Made by a program: the position numbers and the translations under genes | Notes under the pieces: model-generated | Told to the model about the DNA's origin: nothing | Database searches by the model: none | Seen by the model: the letters and a program-made list of their open reading frames with translations, nothing else | NCBI RefSeq assembly: GCF_036850765.1 | Contig: NC_089495.1 | Coordinates: 28,922,875 to 28,986,874 of the forward strand | Direction: 5' to 3' | Length of the DNA: 64,000 nt | DNA from: Saccopteryx bilineata | Lineage: Eukaryota; Chordata; Mammalia; Chiroptera; Emballonuridae | Shown: piece by piece, positions 45,690 to 57,632 of the stretch | Layout: each line of letters opens with the position of its first letter | How positions within the stretch are numbered: the stretch's first letter is position 1

Positions 45690-46090
45690 CAAATATTTCT
45701 AGCTTTAAACAGGTTTATTTCCATCTGCACTTATCTCTGCTATTTAAACTCCATTGCTTGCAGTTAATCTTATGTAATGCAGCATAAGAGAGCTTATTTA
45801 CTTTCTAATGACATCAATTGGCCATAAATATTAGACATCCAAGGTTCGTTGAAGCTGTGGGGACAGTTTTCCATTCTTACTTGACATTTGACTATTTGCA
45901 GAGCTTTCTCTTCTGTTTGTTCTTGTGTGACTCACTTATCAGCTGTCATAGGCCCATGTTCGATTTATTTAAATTGAATGAATAAGTACATTAGGCAAGC
46001 CTGTCAGGAGGAGAGAGAATGGGAACTTATTGGGATGAGTGATAAGTCAACATGCTGCAGTTGAGATTCTCAGCAAAGCTGCACATGGCT
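45690..46090. promoter_or_regulatory. Candidate conserved regulatory element (unproven)
   Basis: A repeat-free, moderately AT-rich stretch with 'gcagttaatcttatgtaatgcagcataag', 'ctaatgacatcaattggccataaat', 'tcagctgtcatagg' and 'gatttatttaaattgaatgaataag'. Homeodomain and TALE-type cores are dense. Conservation must be tested. Confidence 0.32.
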
Positions 46091-46554
46091 AAATCGAAAT
46101 GCTAAATGGAGGTAGGGAGTCAGCCCAGGGTTCAAAGGTTCCATGAATTGCCTGAGGCCATACAGCCCTGGGCTTTGACATCCCCCCACCCTACTCCTTC
46201 AAGCCCCCTTCTCCCATCATCCACCTGGAAAGCAAGCCCCACTGCAGGAGCCTCTGCTGGTCTGGCTCTAAATATTTATACAAGGCGGTGCGTTTCTTCT
46301 CATTGAAATTTCTCCCCTGCACAGATTCATCAACCAGGTAATTTGGTGAATTTGCAAAGCAGTCAGAGGCCCTTGAATTTGAAAGTTTCTAGGTGTTTGT
46401 CTGTAGTTGGGACTCTTTCCTTCACCCCACCCCCAATTTTTCACTACAGAATTCCCTGTCCTTTGGGGACCCCTGGACTTAAAGCAGCTTTGTCCCTCAG
46501 TAGACTCTTGGCCTCAGTAAACACTAGTTTTGGATGTTAGACTGCAATTCAGTA

Positions 46555-46960
46555 TAAAATTCTTTTCAACAAGTATTTGTTGGTTACCCACTAGGTGTCT
46601 AGAACTCAGTTTTCTAAAATTGCCCCATTGCCTCCTGTTGTTAGAAAGAACATAGCTACATCGGGGAATGTGCCAATAACACAGTTCTCTAGGTTTCTTT
46701 GAACTTCTTTTTAGAAAAGAACAGTGGTAATTTTTAGAAAGGATGATGACAGAGTCATTCATAGGGGACAACTTTTTTTAAAAAAATTCATTCATTTAGC
46801 CATTCTTTCCTCCATATGGTGCTTAGGCCCTTTGCTAGGCATTGGAAATTCAATGGTGAGGAAAACCAGCCAAGGGCCTCGCATTCCGGGAGCTCACAAC
46901 CTAGTAGGAAAGACTAACGTGAACCCAATGAGCACACTGATGAATGGATCGTTACAAACC
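46555..46960 (+). repeat. L2-like fossils
   Basis: 'caacaagtatttgttggttacccactaggtgtct' (46,568) and 'attcattcatttagccattctttcctcc...gctaggcattggaaattcaatggtgaggaaaacc...gggagctcacaacctagtagg' (46,785-46,910) carry L2 3'-end landmarks. Confidence 0.6.
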
Positions 46961-48438
46961 ACTCCTACTCTGCGGAAGCATGTGACTAAGAGAGGTGGGA
47001 GGAGGACAGTATCAGGACGTATTTCCTGCTTTGGCTGAGAGGTAATCAACAATATAAAGAATTGAATAGAGTTTAATATATGGAGAGAGGGAGAAGGATC
47101 CTAGATAGAAGGAAGAGCTTGTGCAAGTGTCCTGATGAAACAACCCAGCCCAGAGGACTGGAGACGGTGGTATTAAATGAGATTGGTGGCTATGCAGGGA
47201 CTGGACTGCAAAGGGCCTTGTAGGCTGTGCAGTCACTCAGCCTTTATCCCTAGACCAATGGGAAGTCACTGGAGAGCTTAAAGCCAGGTTGCAGTGGGAA
47301 TGTAATTAGATTTTGATTCTGAATAAAATAAAGTGACTTGGCCACGGTATAACCAATGAACAAAGGGAAGACAGAGGGTTTACAAAGATGAGCTGGAAGG
47401 ATTGTGAAGCCGCTGAGTTGAGAATGCTGGTAGCTCAGACTTGGGTAGTGCTGGTGGACACGGAGAACACTAGATGGATTCAAGAGCTCGTTAGACTTGA
47501 TAAGACTTGGTGGTGGGCGGTGTGTGTGGGGTGAGGCCAAGGGGCATCTCTATTGATACTCGGTGAGGTCTTTTCTTAAACAGGTACCAGGAAGTTCTCA
47601 AACTTATCATTTCACTGCTCTGAATGTAAGCTCCACAAGAGCTGGAATCTCTATATTTTTTCCCATTAGTGTATTTCAAATATCCAAAAGAGTGCCTGGG
47701 TCATGGTCGGCGCTCCATAAATATTTACAGAATCTCAGCTACTTCTGTCCCGCCCTGTTCTATACAGATCTCCGCGGTTAAAGGAGCTTTCTCCAGGAAC
47801 ATCCTCCGAGGCAGCTACAATCTGAATCCATGTCCTGCCTCGGCATGCTTGTGGATACCTCCAGGTCCCAGTTGGAATGTCTGATTGTCTCATGTGGAGG
47901 AGATATTTAGACCTCTTCCTAATTACCTCTCAGGGAGCCAACAGCCTGCAACGCCCTCCCTTCTCTGGGGAACATCCCATGCCCCGAGCCATTGCTGACT
48001 GATGAGAAGCAGAAATAGACCTAGGCAGGCTCAATATAAATCTCCCTTCCAAAAAAAAAAAAAAAAAAAAAAAATTGAAATCTGAGAGAGATAAAAACTG
48101 AAAATAGTTGGAATCAAGTCACTTTAATACTAACAGTTTGGCTAGAAGTTTGCTTTTGCAAATCCCAAAACTGGTTGTTCAAATTTTCTTTGAATCATAA
48201 GATATTTTATTAATTTCCAATAAATCTATTTTGGGGGCTTAAACTAGCAAACCTTTGTTTGGTTTCTCCTTGAAATTGGGATGGGAAAATTTTAGCCACA
48301 AGAAGTATTCAGCGAGCAGAGCCTGGACTGACTCAGCCACTCCTGCCTGCTCCTCCTTTTCCTTTTCTTTCCATCAACCATCCTTTTGACTTGAGCTGTC
48401 TTGCTGAGGTTTTGCTATTTCACTGTTCATTCTCTAAT
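46961..48438. other. Unique non-coding DNA with L2 fossil and A-run
   Basis: An L2 3' end is at 47,590-47,735 ('gaatgtaagctccacaagagctgg' through 'cgctccataaatatttacagaatc'). An A-run of 25 lies at 48,050-48,074 without a visible retroposon body. No gene recognised. Confidence 0.45.
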
Positions 48439-48451
48439 AAATGTGGGTTTT

Positions 48452-48622
48452 GTTTTATTTTTTTTTTTATGTTTATTTTATTGATTCTAGAGAGAGGAAA
48501 GGAAAGAGCAGGAGAGAGGCAGGAACATGGAGCTGTTCCTGTAGGTGCCCTGACTGGGGATCTCACCGGCCACCTCTGCTCTACCAGACAATGCTCTAAC
48601 CACCAAGCTATCTGGCCAGGGA
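48452..48622 (-). repeat. tRNA-derived SINE, short, CCCTGGCC-like head
   Basis: On the minus strand it begins CCCTGGCCAGATAGCTTGGT, has 'gagatccccagtcagggcacctac', a CT-rich tract and an A-rich tail. A 13-bp perfect duplication AAATGTGGGTTTT lies at 48,439-48,451 and 48,623-48,635. Confidence 0.9.
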
Positions 48623-48635
48623 AAATGTGGGTTTT

Positions 48636-49266
48636 TGGAGGCACTGTTTTGCTATGACTAGAGGTCCTGTGAACAGTTTCCAAAGGTTTTGTGGCTGACT
48701 TTGAGAACCACTTTGAGCTAGGGCTATGGTTTGCCTGGTTCTTGTTGAAGAAATGATCCTGTATTGTCCAAATGCTGGGTGACACGAGGACTTGGCCGTA
48801 GCCCCCAAAGCCCTAACAATACAATGATAGCTTCAGCCCCAGCAACGCTTGGCTCAAGTATTGTTTTCCACTTTTGCCACATCTTAGCATTTAAGTTCCC
48901 TCGGCTTATTAACATGTTTTGTTTACTCCCTGAGAGACCACAGGTCATGTGACAGCCTCGGCACCAGATGTAGACAAGGAGGCTGGATTTAGATCCCAGA
49001 GGCAGGGCTGACAGCCATCATCATGTGTGAGAATTATTTTAGGAGGAGACACAAGCCAAATATTTATCAGCTAATAATTGCAGGAGCTGGTAGCCTCCCC
49101 ACATCAGAAGAAAAGCTGTCATCTTGGAGATGCAGTGCTGACGGCCCGCATTTCCAGGCTCTGACCCCGGGGCAGGCAGAAGCCAGCACCTCCCAGCCAG
49201 TGGCCAAGCAGTCCCAGTCAGGAAGTTCCAGCATTGGCCAACCTGTGCAAGCATGAACCTAGCATG
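48636..49266. other. Unique non-coding DNA
   Basis: No gene or recognised repeat. Stretch 49,035-49,090 ('atttatcagctaataattgcagg') is AT-motif rich. Confidence 0.4.
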
Positions 49267-49274
49267 GGTTAGAG

Positions 49275-49638
49275 CAGGGGTCCCCAAACTTTTTACACAG
49301 GGGGCCAGTTTACTGTCCCTCAGACCGTTGGAGGGCCGGACTATAAAAAAAACTATGAACAAATCCCTATGCACACTGCACATATCTTATTTTAAAGAAA
49401 AAAAACAAAATGGGAACAAATACAATATTTAAAATAAAAAACAAGTAAATTTAAATCAACAAACTGACCAGTATTTCAATGGGAACTATGGGCCTGCTTT
49501 TGGCTAATGAGATGGTCAATATGCTCCTTTCATTGACCACCAATGAAAGAGGTGCCCCTTCCGGAAGTGCAGCGGGGGCCAGCTAAATGGCCTCAGGGGG
49601 CCGCATGTGGCCCGCGGGCCATAGTTTGGGGACCCCTG
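49275..49638. mobile_element. Intact non-autonomous hAT transposon (MITE)
   Basis: The 364-bp element has perfect 16-bp terminal inverted repeats, CAGGGGTCCCCAAACT at the left and AGTTTGGGGACCCCTG at the right. A perfect 8-bp duplication GGTTAGAG is at 49,267-49,274 and 49,639-49,646, as hAT transposases produce. It has no coding capacity; the interior is AT-rich on the left and GC-rich on the right. Low decay of ends and target site points to fairly recent insertion. Confidence 0.96.
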
Positions 49639-49646
49639 GGTTAGAG

Positions 49647-51564
49647 GAAGGAAGAAAGGAAGGGAATATGAGAAAAGAAATTATCCCGGAAAATCAGCAT
49701 GAAGTGGACTAAATATAGAAGACAACATGGTCCCCCAAAGCCATTCAGAGATGGATCAGGCTTGAAAGTTCTTGGTAGATGGGAGAAAGAGTGCAAAATT
49801 GGTCCCTAAGAAGCCCTGGCTAGGGAGGGGCTGACTGCCGTGAGCACGTGCTTGCCTGAGCTTTCCCAGCTACAACGGTGTGGTAGGCATTGTTGGAGAC
49901 AGAGAGGCTTGCTCTGTTTCCTGACGGGGAGTGGAACAGGACCTACAGCCCCGGCAGCATCTGGGAGGTCTGTGGACAGTAAGTGTAGTGATCTGTATCT
50001 TCTCCGCCCCTTTCCCACCGTGCCTCCTTCCCACCAGGCACTGCCGCTCCTCTCCCCACACTGTAGATCCTAGTTTTCCCCTCGATGGAACTGGTGACAT
50101 TAGTGGCTGGCAAGTCCACCGAAGCCAGGAATTCCTCCATTCCTTCCTCACAGAGGGAGCTGGAGATAGGAAGCAAAGGAATCCACGTGTCTTGGGCAGC
50201 CTTCCCTGCACCACCTGGAAATACTGGCGCCTCCCCAAAGGGCTGCCTTTCCAAGAGCCAAGGAAATCCCAAAAGCTGTGGATTCAGGCCGCAAACAAGG
50301 CAGGAGATCTGGCTCCCCTCCCTCTGCCACTCAGCTGAAATGCCCACCCACGGCCTCGGAGATGCCAAAGCCAAAAGTGACCCGGAGCTTCTGCCCAGAT
50401 CCCTCCCTCCCCCACCTCCTCCCAGCAGAACACCCCCACTGACAAAGGGCTCTTTCCTTCTTACCCCCTGGAAGCAGCCAGGCCGTGTGAGGACGCGAGG
50501 ACGAGCCCCCAGCGAGGGAGGCTCAGGCTCCCAGCCAGTGGAGTGCAGACAATCTTGGGAGACAGATGGCCAGGCGGATGGGCCGGCAGATAGAGACTCC
50601 TGCTCCTTGTCAAGATGACACTCAAAAGTACATCCCCGTCATCGCAGGTTGTCAGTGGTGTGTCAGCGCGAGATGCCGTGTGCGTTTTTGGACATTCTGT
50701 GAGTTTGGAAGGCTGAGCTGGTTCCCACTTCCATAGCAACGACAAAATTCCAGCCCCAGACGCAAGTCCCTGAGTTAGTGTCAGACAACAGGGGGGAAGT
50801 GGCAGGCAGAGAGGGGTGTCACTCCCAGCAGAGAGCAGTACTGGAGTGGCAAGGGTGGGCAGAAGGCAGATTTCTGGATGTCTGTGGGGAGACCGTGTGT
50901 GGGCACAAAGTGACAGAAGGTAGGAACTAATGGCTGAGCTAACGGGAAATGCAATCTGTCGGCTTCAGCAAGCTGGGAGTAGGGATTTCCTGAGTGCTGG
51001 TTTGTTCCCAGATCCCTGAGGGTCCTCTGATGTCCAGAAGAAAGAAAATCCCTGTTGGTTTGGACTTAGTGAAAATGTATGGAGTAATGGACTTGATCTC
51101 CTTACGGCTCCTAGAATGAAATTAAAAATGAAGAGGAAAATACAAGATCCTTCAAGGACAGTAAGAAGACACAGAATCACAAAATGCACTTGCCCCTCTT
51201 TGACTGAGGGAGCTAAATTTATCCAAACTCTGAAAATAGGCTCATTGGCATGTGAATGGCTGAGTCTCTGTGCACTCAGAGACAGAGGGTGGAGGGTGAT
51301 GCCTCCTTCACCAATACTTCTCCTGTACTCTGGTCAATCACTAAGTCACTAAATCTTTGAATTCTAGATCAGAGCCTGTTCCTAGGCTGAGCTCTGCCAA
51401 CCTCTAGCTATGTGATCTAAGGTAAGTCACTCTCTCCCCAAGTTTCAGTTTCTTCTTTGTCAAATGAAGAGGGCCTGAAAGGGAAGGATAACTTGCTACA
51501 TGAACTTGACCATGGGAGTGGTGGCAAGGGATCCTCTTTGGTCAGTGAAAGAGCAGCCTGTCCT
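49647..51564. other. Unique non-coding DNA, GC-rich
   Basis: 49,800-50,780 is GC-rich with many overlapping open frames on both strands (up to 177 codons), none with a recognisable domain; I do not call a gene. A sense MIR lies at 51,365-51,480 ('gctctgccaacctctagctatgtgatctaaggtaagtcac'). Confidence 0.4.
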
Positions 51565-52046
51565 TGTGGTAGACTGAATAATTGCCCTCCAAAGATGTCA
51601 TGTCCTAATGCACAGAACCTGCGAATATATCACCTTACATGACAAAAAAAAAAGATCTTGCAATGTGATTAACTTAAGAATCTTGAGTTAAGGAAATTAT
51701 TCTGAGTTATCTGGGTGGGGACAGTGCAATCACAAGGGTCCTTTGTAGGTGAAAGAAGGAGGAAGGGTTGGAGTCAGAGGAGATGTGATGACAGAAGCAG
51801 AGGCTGGAGTAGTGTGATGCTGGCACAAGCCAAGGGACTAGGGCAGCCACTAGAAACTAGAAAGGGCAAAGGGAACAGACTCCCCTGGAGTTTCCCGAAG
51901 AAACACAGCCCTGCCAACACCTTGATTGTAGTCCAATGAGACGTATTCTAGTTTTATAACCTCTAGAACCATGAGATGATAAATTTGTGTTGTTTTAAGC
52001 CACTAAGTTTGTGTTTGTTATAGAAGCAATAAAAAAGTAACACAGT
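51565..52046 (+). mobile_element. MLT1 solo LTR (ERVL-MaLR)
   Basis: A nearly full-length MLT1-type LTR. It begins TGTGGTAGACTGAATAATTG, includes 'caatgtgattaacttaagaatcttgag', 'aatcacaagggtccttt', 'gacagaagcagaggctggagt' and 'ccctgccaacaccttgat', and ends 'taaatttgtgttgttttaagccactaagtttgtg...taacacag'. No internal sequence accompanies it. Confidence 0.93.
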
Positions 52047-52050
52047 CCTT

Positions 52051-52457
52051 GCCTGACCAGGTGGTGGTACAGTGGATAGAGTGTCAACCTGGGACACTGA
52101 AGACCCGGGTTTGAAACCCTGAGGTCACCAGCTTGAATGTGAGCTCATTCTGCTGAGTGCAGTTTCACTAGCTTGAGAGAAGGGTTGCCAGCTTGAGCAT
52201 GGGATCATAGACATGACTCCATGGTTATTGGCTTGAGTCCAAAGGTTGCTGGCTTGAAGCCCAAGCTTGCTGGCTTGAGCCCAAGGTCACTAGCTAGAGC
52301 AAGGCATCACTGACTTGGCTGGAGCCCCTCAGTCAAGGCATATATAAGAAAGCAATCAATGAACAACTAAAGTGACTCAATTATGAGTTGATGCTACTCA
52401 TCTCTCTCCCTTCCTGTCTGTCTGTCTCTCTCTCTCACACACACACACACAAAAAGG
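52051..52457 (+). repeat. tRNA-derived SINE, CTGACC type, long form
   Basis: Begins GCCTGACCAGGTGGTGGTAC and holds more copies of the 'ggctTGAG' internal segment than the copy at 35.1 kb, with 'tcatagacatgactcc' as in the 23.0-kb copy. Tail of CA, then A-rich. It inserted at the end of the MLT1 LTR. Confidence 0.92.
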
Positions 52458-52590
52458 AAAAGAATGAAGGAAGGAAAGAAGAAGGAAGGGAAGAAGGAAG
52501 GAAGGAAGGAAGGAAGGAAGGAAGGAAGGAAGGAAGGAAGGAAGGAAGGAAGGAAGGAAGGGAGGGAGGGAGGGAGGAAGGAAGGAAAAA
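52458..52590 (+). repeat. GGAA microsatellite in a SINE tail
   Basis: AAGG/GGAA units follow directly on the A-rich SINE tail, including about 20 uninterrupted AAGG units at 52,490-52,560. It shows how the A-rich tail seeded a polypurine array. Confidence 0.96.
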
Positions 52591-53219
52591 CTAATACAAC
52601 CATCTGGCAACATATAACCTGGCCTAAACATTTTTTTTTCTTGGCCTATTATAAATACTATAAGGGAAGGAAGGTGCAAGGACAAGTGGAATTCTTTGTG
52701 TGCCTTCAGAATTCCTAGTGATGTGTTTGGCACAGAGAAATCATTCAATCAGTAGTACTTATCAGCTTAATTTAATTTAATAGTGAGGGAAGAAAATGGT
52801 GGCCTGGCATAGCCAAAGCTTTTGAGTAGATATGAGTGTGGATTTAGGAATAAAAGATCACCTCGTGAAGACCTCCCACTCACATAATGTGTCAATTATG
52901 GAGCAAGATAAGTGTTTCTTCTCTGTCTTGGTGTTCATGTGTCATCAGCATCCAGGGATGCCTCTGCTGTACTACCCTGGGCTCTCAGAAGACCCTACCA
53001 GCAGTGTCTTACATCACACAGAGCAATGACTATCCTGCAGTGCCAATCGGAAGAAGCTAAGCCAGAGAGATTTGAGGAATGCTGAGAAGTTAAGAATGTT
53101 AATCACCCACCACTCTCTCAGCAAACATTTCTTATGTCTGTCCTAGATTCTTAGGATAGCAAAATGAATAATCACCATACTCAGGGAGGTCACATATCAG
53201 CAGAATACATAGTCATAAA
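52591..53219. other. Unique non-coding DNA
   Basis: Nothing assignable; no gene recognised. Confidence 0.4.
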
Positions 53220-53910
53220 AACAAAGATTTGTGAGACAGGATTTTAATTATTACAAATAGCTTATGGGGGCTCAGAGGAGGCAATATTTGGATAGGCTTA
53301 AGGAAACATTTCTTTACCCAGAAAATCAGAAAAAGTAAATGTCTAAACAGAAGGAAAATTTTAAATAAATCATTAGCAGCATAAAATTGCATTAGGAAAC
53401 TCAGAAAATCAGGAATATAAGGGAACTCTCTCAATATAACAAAGTACATTAATGAAAACTCATAACTAAAGCCATATTTAATAGTGAAAAAGTAAGTTTT
53501 TCCCTCTAAGATCAAAAGCAAGACAAGAATGCCCAGTTCTACCACTACGATTCAACATAGTACTAAAAGTTCCAACCAGAGAAATTAGATAAGAAAAAGA
53601 AATTAAAGGCATTCAGACTGAAAAAGAAGTAAAACTCTCTATTTACAGATAGCATGATCTTATATATAGAAAACCCCAAGTAATCCAAAAGAAAGCTACT
53701 AAAACTTATAAATAAATTCAACAAAGTTGCAGATTACACAATCCAAACACAAAAAGTTATCTCGTATATACCAACAATGAGCAATATGAAAACAAATTTA
53801 AAAAGTATTTACAACTCAATAGTATCCAAAAGAATAAAATACCTAGGAAAGACTTTAACCAAGGAAGTAAAAGACCTTTACACTAAAAAGCTACAAAATA
53901 TCAATGAAAG

Positions 53911-56311
53911 AGTGATGTCACGGAAATGGCGCCGTGAGCAGCGCGTCCGACAGATCTCCCCAAAATCACAACAAATTTATCAACTAGAAACAGAAAAATT
54001 TATCCTCAGAGCATTCCGGAGTTCCACACAAACTGAAAGCGAAAGGACTGTTATCACTTGAATCTGAGAAACGAGGGTGTAGAGGAAGCTACCGCAGGGA
54101 CGTTCATTCAAGCCGCGGAGGGAGTGCGCCTGTGGTGAGTCAGCCCACACTCGGGAGCGGCGGCTCGCCGGCGAGCGCCCAGTCTGGTTGCAGAGCGAGC
54201 ACCGCTAACATTCCCAGTGCCCGCGCACTGCGAGTGAGAGTCCCCAGCCACCAGTGCCCGGAGCACCCCATTCGCGCACGTGCCCTGGGCATTCCATGCG
54301 CCCAGAGCGCCCTACTGGCCCGCACACCCAGGGTGCCCCATTATCCTGCACCCGGTGCGCCCCAGCCGCCAGCAGCGGGGCGAGCGGGAGAGGCGCCAGG
54401 GCGGTCTTCCCTACTTGGGAGATTCTCTCCGTGGGCGGGGCACCTCACCCAGCCATTCAAGCTAACAATCAAGCGTTGGGGGAGGGGCACTCAGGCAGCC
54501 TGAAATACCTTCGGGAGCACAGCTGTGACCCAATCACTGAAATTAGCTTAACCCATGAAATCTGCGCACCCACGGGTTCTAATTGATAAGATCTCTCTCA
54601 GTTCAGCAATCCAAGACAAGAGGCGTGATATTTTTTAGTGCCTCTCGCTAAAGGGGCGGGGGCAACTTCTGATTGATAGAGCCTCCATATTCAGGGATAA
54701 ACGCTAACAAGAGGGACTTGGCAGATAATAAGATCTATACTACACTAGTCGCAAGCAGAGACTAGTGCCTCTTCTTCCCAGCCAAAACAGGCTACAAAGT
54801 GTGGAAAGCCTGGGTTGAGTGGTCCAACTGAATGCTAGGCGCTAAACAGTCACCTTGACAACAATTGACTCCCACCCCCGCCTGATTACACTGGAGGCTC
54901 TGACTGCCAGAGCCTTTCCCAAAGCCTTGCGCTGAGTGGGGATAGAGTGGGGATTTCCCAGCTCTTTGAGCCTCTTACTCCCCAGGCAGAAGCAGTTGCA
55001 GCCTTATAGCTGGATCACCAGGCTGCTAATTCAGGAAGGGGGGACTAGGAGAGAGACTCCAGGAAAGCAAACTCTCTCATCGTTGGACCCTGCAAACACC
55101 AACAAGCCTTGACTACCAGCAAGACTAAAGCCAATTATATGACATTGCCATAGAATCCCATCAACTGCAAATCCCTACCTAAGTGTGACACAGGGGCAGA
55201 GCCTGGGGTACAGAGTCACCGACCAGGAAGAGGGAGAGAAAAGTAAAAGGAAGAAGTTAACCTCTCAAAATCAAGAAAAATCCACAGACTTTACAACTTG
55301 TTCCACTAATTTTGTTGTTGTTGTTGTTTGTTTCTTCTATCTTATTGCCTTTATTATTATTATTTCTATTTCCTCCACCTCGGTCCTTCTATTCTCTGCC
55401 CATCTTATGCTTCCCTTTTCTTGAACTACACTACCCATGAGTGTTACATTTTATTTCTCTTCTTCATCCTCACCCTCCTTTAAGGTTATACTCCAAAACA
55501 CTTAACTCTCACTCTCTCCTCTTTTGTTTTTTTTTGTTTTGTTTTATTTTGTTTTTTTCTCTTCCTTTTTTTTTCTAACTTCGTTTTTCTCTTTTTCTTA
55601 TTTTTTCCTTTCTATTCATTTTTTCTTTTCTCATTTTACTTTCCTCCCATTTAATCCTCAATCACGAACAAATTAGTTAATTTGGGACTCAAGGGTTTTT
55701 TTTTTGGCTTTATTTTTCTTTTTCGCTTTTGTTTTTGTTTTTTTCTTGTTTGTTTATTTTTGTGGCATTTTGGGTACTTTTTACGTTGCTTTTTAACTCA
55801 CTAGCATTCCTCCCAACCCAAGGTCTCCATTGTATTTAGTCTTCGCTCCACTTAATACAACAGATTTTTACTTATTTTTATTTTTTTCTTCTTTATTATT
55901 CTTTTTGTTTCCTCCTTTTATCTGGTTCCATCTTATCCCTCTCATTATATCTCTTAGTCGACCATCACTTACAAGCAAATCATCTTATGCTTGTCTAAGA
56001 TTTTATTCCTTTTTTTTTTTTTTTTTTTTTTGCATTTAGTAGGTCCCTACTCCCTTTTTTTGCCCCTTGAACTCTTCACACCAAATCAGGCCCTCCATTA
56101 TAGGCAGTTTTTGTTCCATTTAACATAATATAATTCACAGGTCATCACGATATTTCCCTGAGGAGGGAAGAGGAGGGAAAGAGAAGAAAGAAAAAAGGGG
56201 GAAATAATAAATTATTACTGTTTTTTTTTGTGGGGTGTTTTACCTTTTTTTTTTTTTTACTTTTTACTCTTTATTAATTCTAATTAGTGCTATCAACAAG
56301 ACCACCCTCAG
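53911..56311 (+). promoter_or_regulatory. L1 5' UTR / internal promoter region
   Basis: 53,911-54,450 is CpG-rich and GC-rich, as L1 internal promoters are; its first bases include 'gtgatgtcacggaaatggcgcc', which carries a CRE-like TGATGTCA and an 'aaatggcgcc' block resembling YY1 sites. 54,450-55,290 is mixed. 55,300-56,280 is strongly T/C-rich on the sense strand with several long T runs, including T21 near 56,010. Promoter function is inferred from position in the element. Confidence 0.75.
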
Positions 56312-57307
56312 ATGCCAATAAGAAAGAGGAAATCAAATATTATGGATACAAAAGAAAGAGAGGTAACACAAATAGATGTGGAAAAATCTATGGAGAAAAG
56401 ACTTAACATATTGGAAGCCTTGGAGCTAAATGACAGAGAATTTAAAATAGGAATCTTAAAAATACTCAGAGATATACAAGAAAACACAGAAAAGCAATTT
56501 AGGGAGATCAGAAAACAACTCAATGAACACAAAGAATATATTACCAAGGAAATTGAAACTATAAAAACAAATCAAACAGAAATGGAAAACTCAATTCACG
56601 AGCTGAAAAACGAGGTAACAAGCTTAGCTAACAGAACAGCCCAGATTGAAGATAGGATTAGTGAAATAGAAGACAAACAACTTGAGGCACAACAGAGAGA
56701 AGAAGAAAGAGATTTAAAAATAATAAAAAACGAGAAAGCCCTACAGGAATTGTCTGACTCCATCAGAAAGAATAACATAAGAATAATAGGTATATCAGAG
56801 GGAGAAGAGAAAGAAAATGGAATGGAGAATATACTCAAACAAATAATAGACGAGAACTTCCCAAGCCTGTGGAAAGAACTAAAGCCTCAAATTCAAGAAG
56901 GAAACAGAACACCAAGTTTTCTTAACCCCAACAAACCCACTCCAAGGCACATCATAATAAAGATGACATAAACCAATGACAAAGAAAAAATTCTCAAGGC
57001 AGCCAGGGAAAAGAAGAGTACAACATATAAAGGAAGGCCTATTAGATTATCATCAGATTTCTCAGCAGAAACTCTACAAGCTAGAAGAGAGTGGACCCCA
57101 ATATTTAAAGCCCTGAAAGAGAGGAACTTTCATCCAAGAATACTATACCCATCAAAGCTATTCTTCAAGTACGAAGGAGATATGAAAACATTCACAAATA
57201 CAGAAAAGATGAGAGAATTTATCAGCAGAAAGCCCCCACTCCAGGAAATACTAAAGGGGGTTTTCCAACCAGATTCAAGGAACAAAAGAAAACAACACCA
57301 CAAGTAA
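56312..57307 (+). pseudogene. L1 ORF1 (RNA-binding chaperone), one in-frame stop
   Basis: ORF1p is the L1 trimeric RNA-binding protein that coats L1 RNA. The start is ATG 56,312, with MPIRKRKSNI. Residues about 25-135 are a charged heptad-rich region consistent with the coiled coil that forms the trimer. The RRM-like part follows (near NNIRIIGISEGEE) and the C-terminal domain spans the last 110 codons, ending KRKQHHK. The frame is 332 codons including stop, close to the usual 338. A single TAA at 56,969-56,971, after HIIIKMT, splits it; the reading frame is otherwise open to 57,305-57,307. As read it would give only a 219-residue N-terminal product. Confidence 0.95.
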
Positions 57308-57632
57308 CAGCTCCACCAAGAACACAATAAAACCAAACTTAAACTGTGACAACAAAGGAAAAAAAGGGGGGAGAGGATGGAGATTAACAGTAGCAAAGGA
57401 TGATGAAGTGCAGAAATATTTATAAGATAGGGTACTACAATGAATATGGTAGGTACCCTTTTCATTACTTAATGGTAACCACCCTTGAAAAAACCACCAC
57501 AAAAACACTTGACTTAAAAAAGGTAGCAACAGAGGAAAGAAGTATGGAACACAAACAAACAAAAACAAATGATAGAAAAACAAAAGAGAAGAATCAAACT
57601 AGATACAAAACTAACAGAAAGCAATTTATAAA

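Noticed and set aside
48050..48074. Poly(A) tail of a processed pseudogene
   Set aside because: No transcript-like body or target duplication was recognised upstream.
50085..50618. 177-codon plus-strand open frame in GC-rich DNA
   Set aside because: Long frames occur on both strands here because GC-rich DNA has few stops. No domain, splice sites or promoter are evident.
5611..52110. tRNA genes
   Set aside because: The tRNA-like heads all lead into SINE bodies and A-rich tails and lack an acceptor stem and a full cloverleaf.
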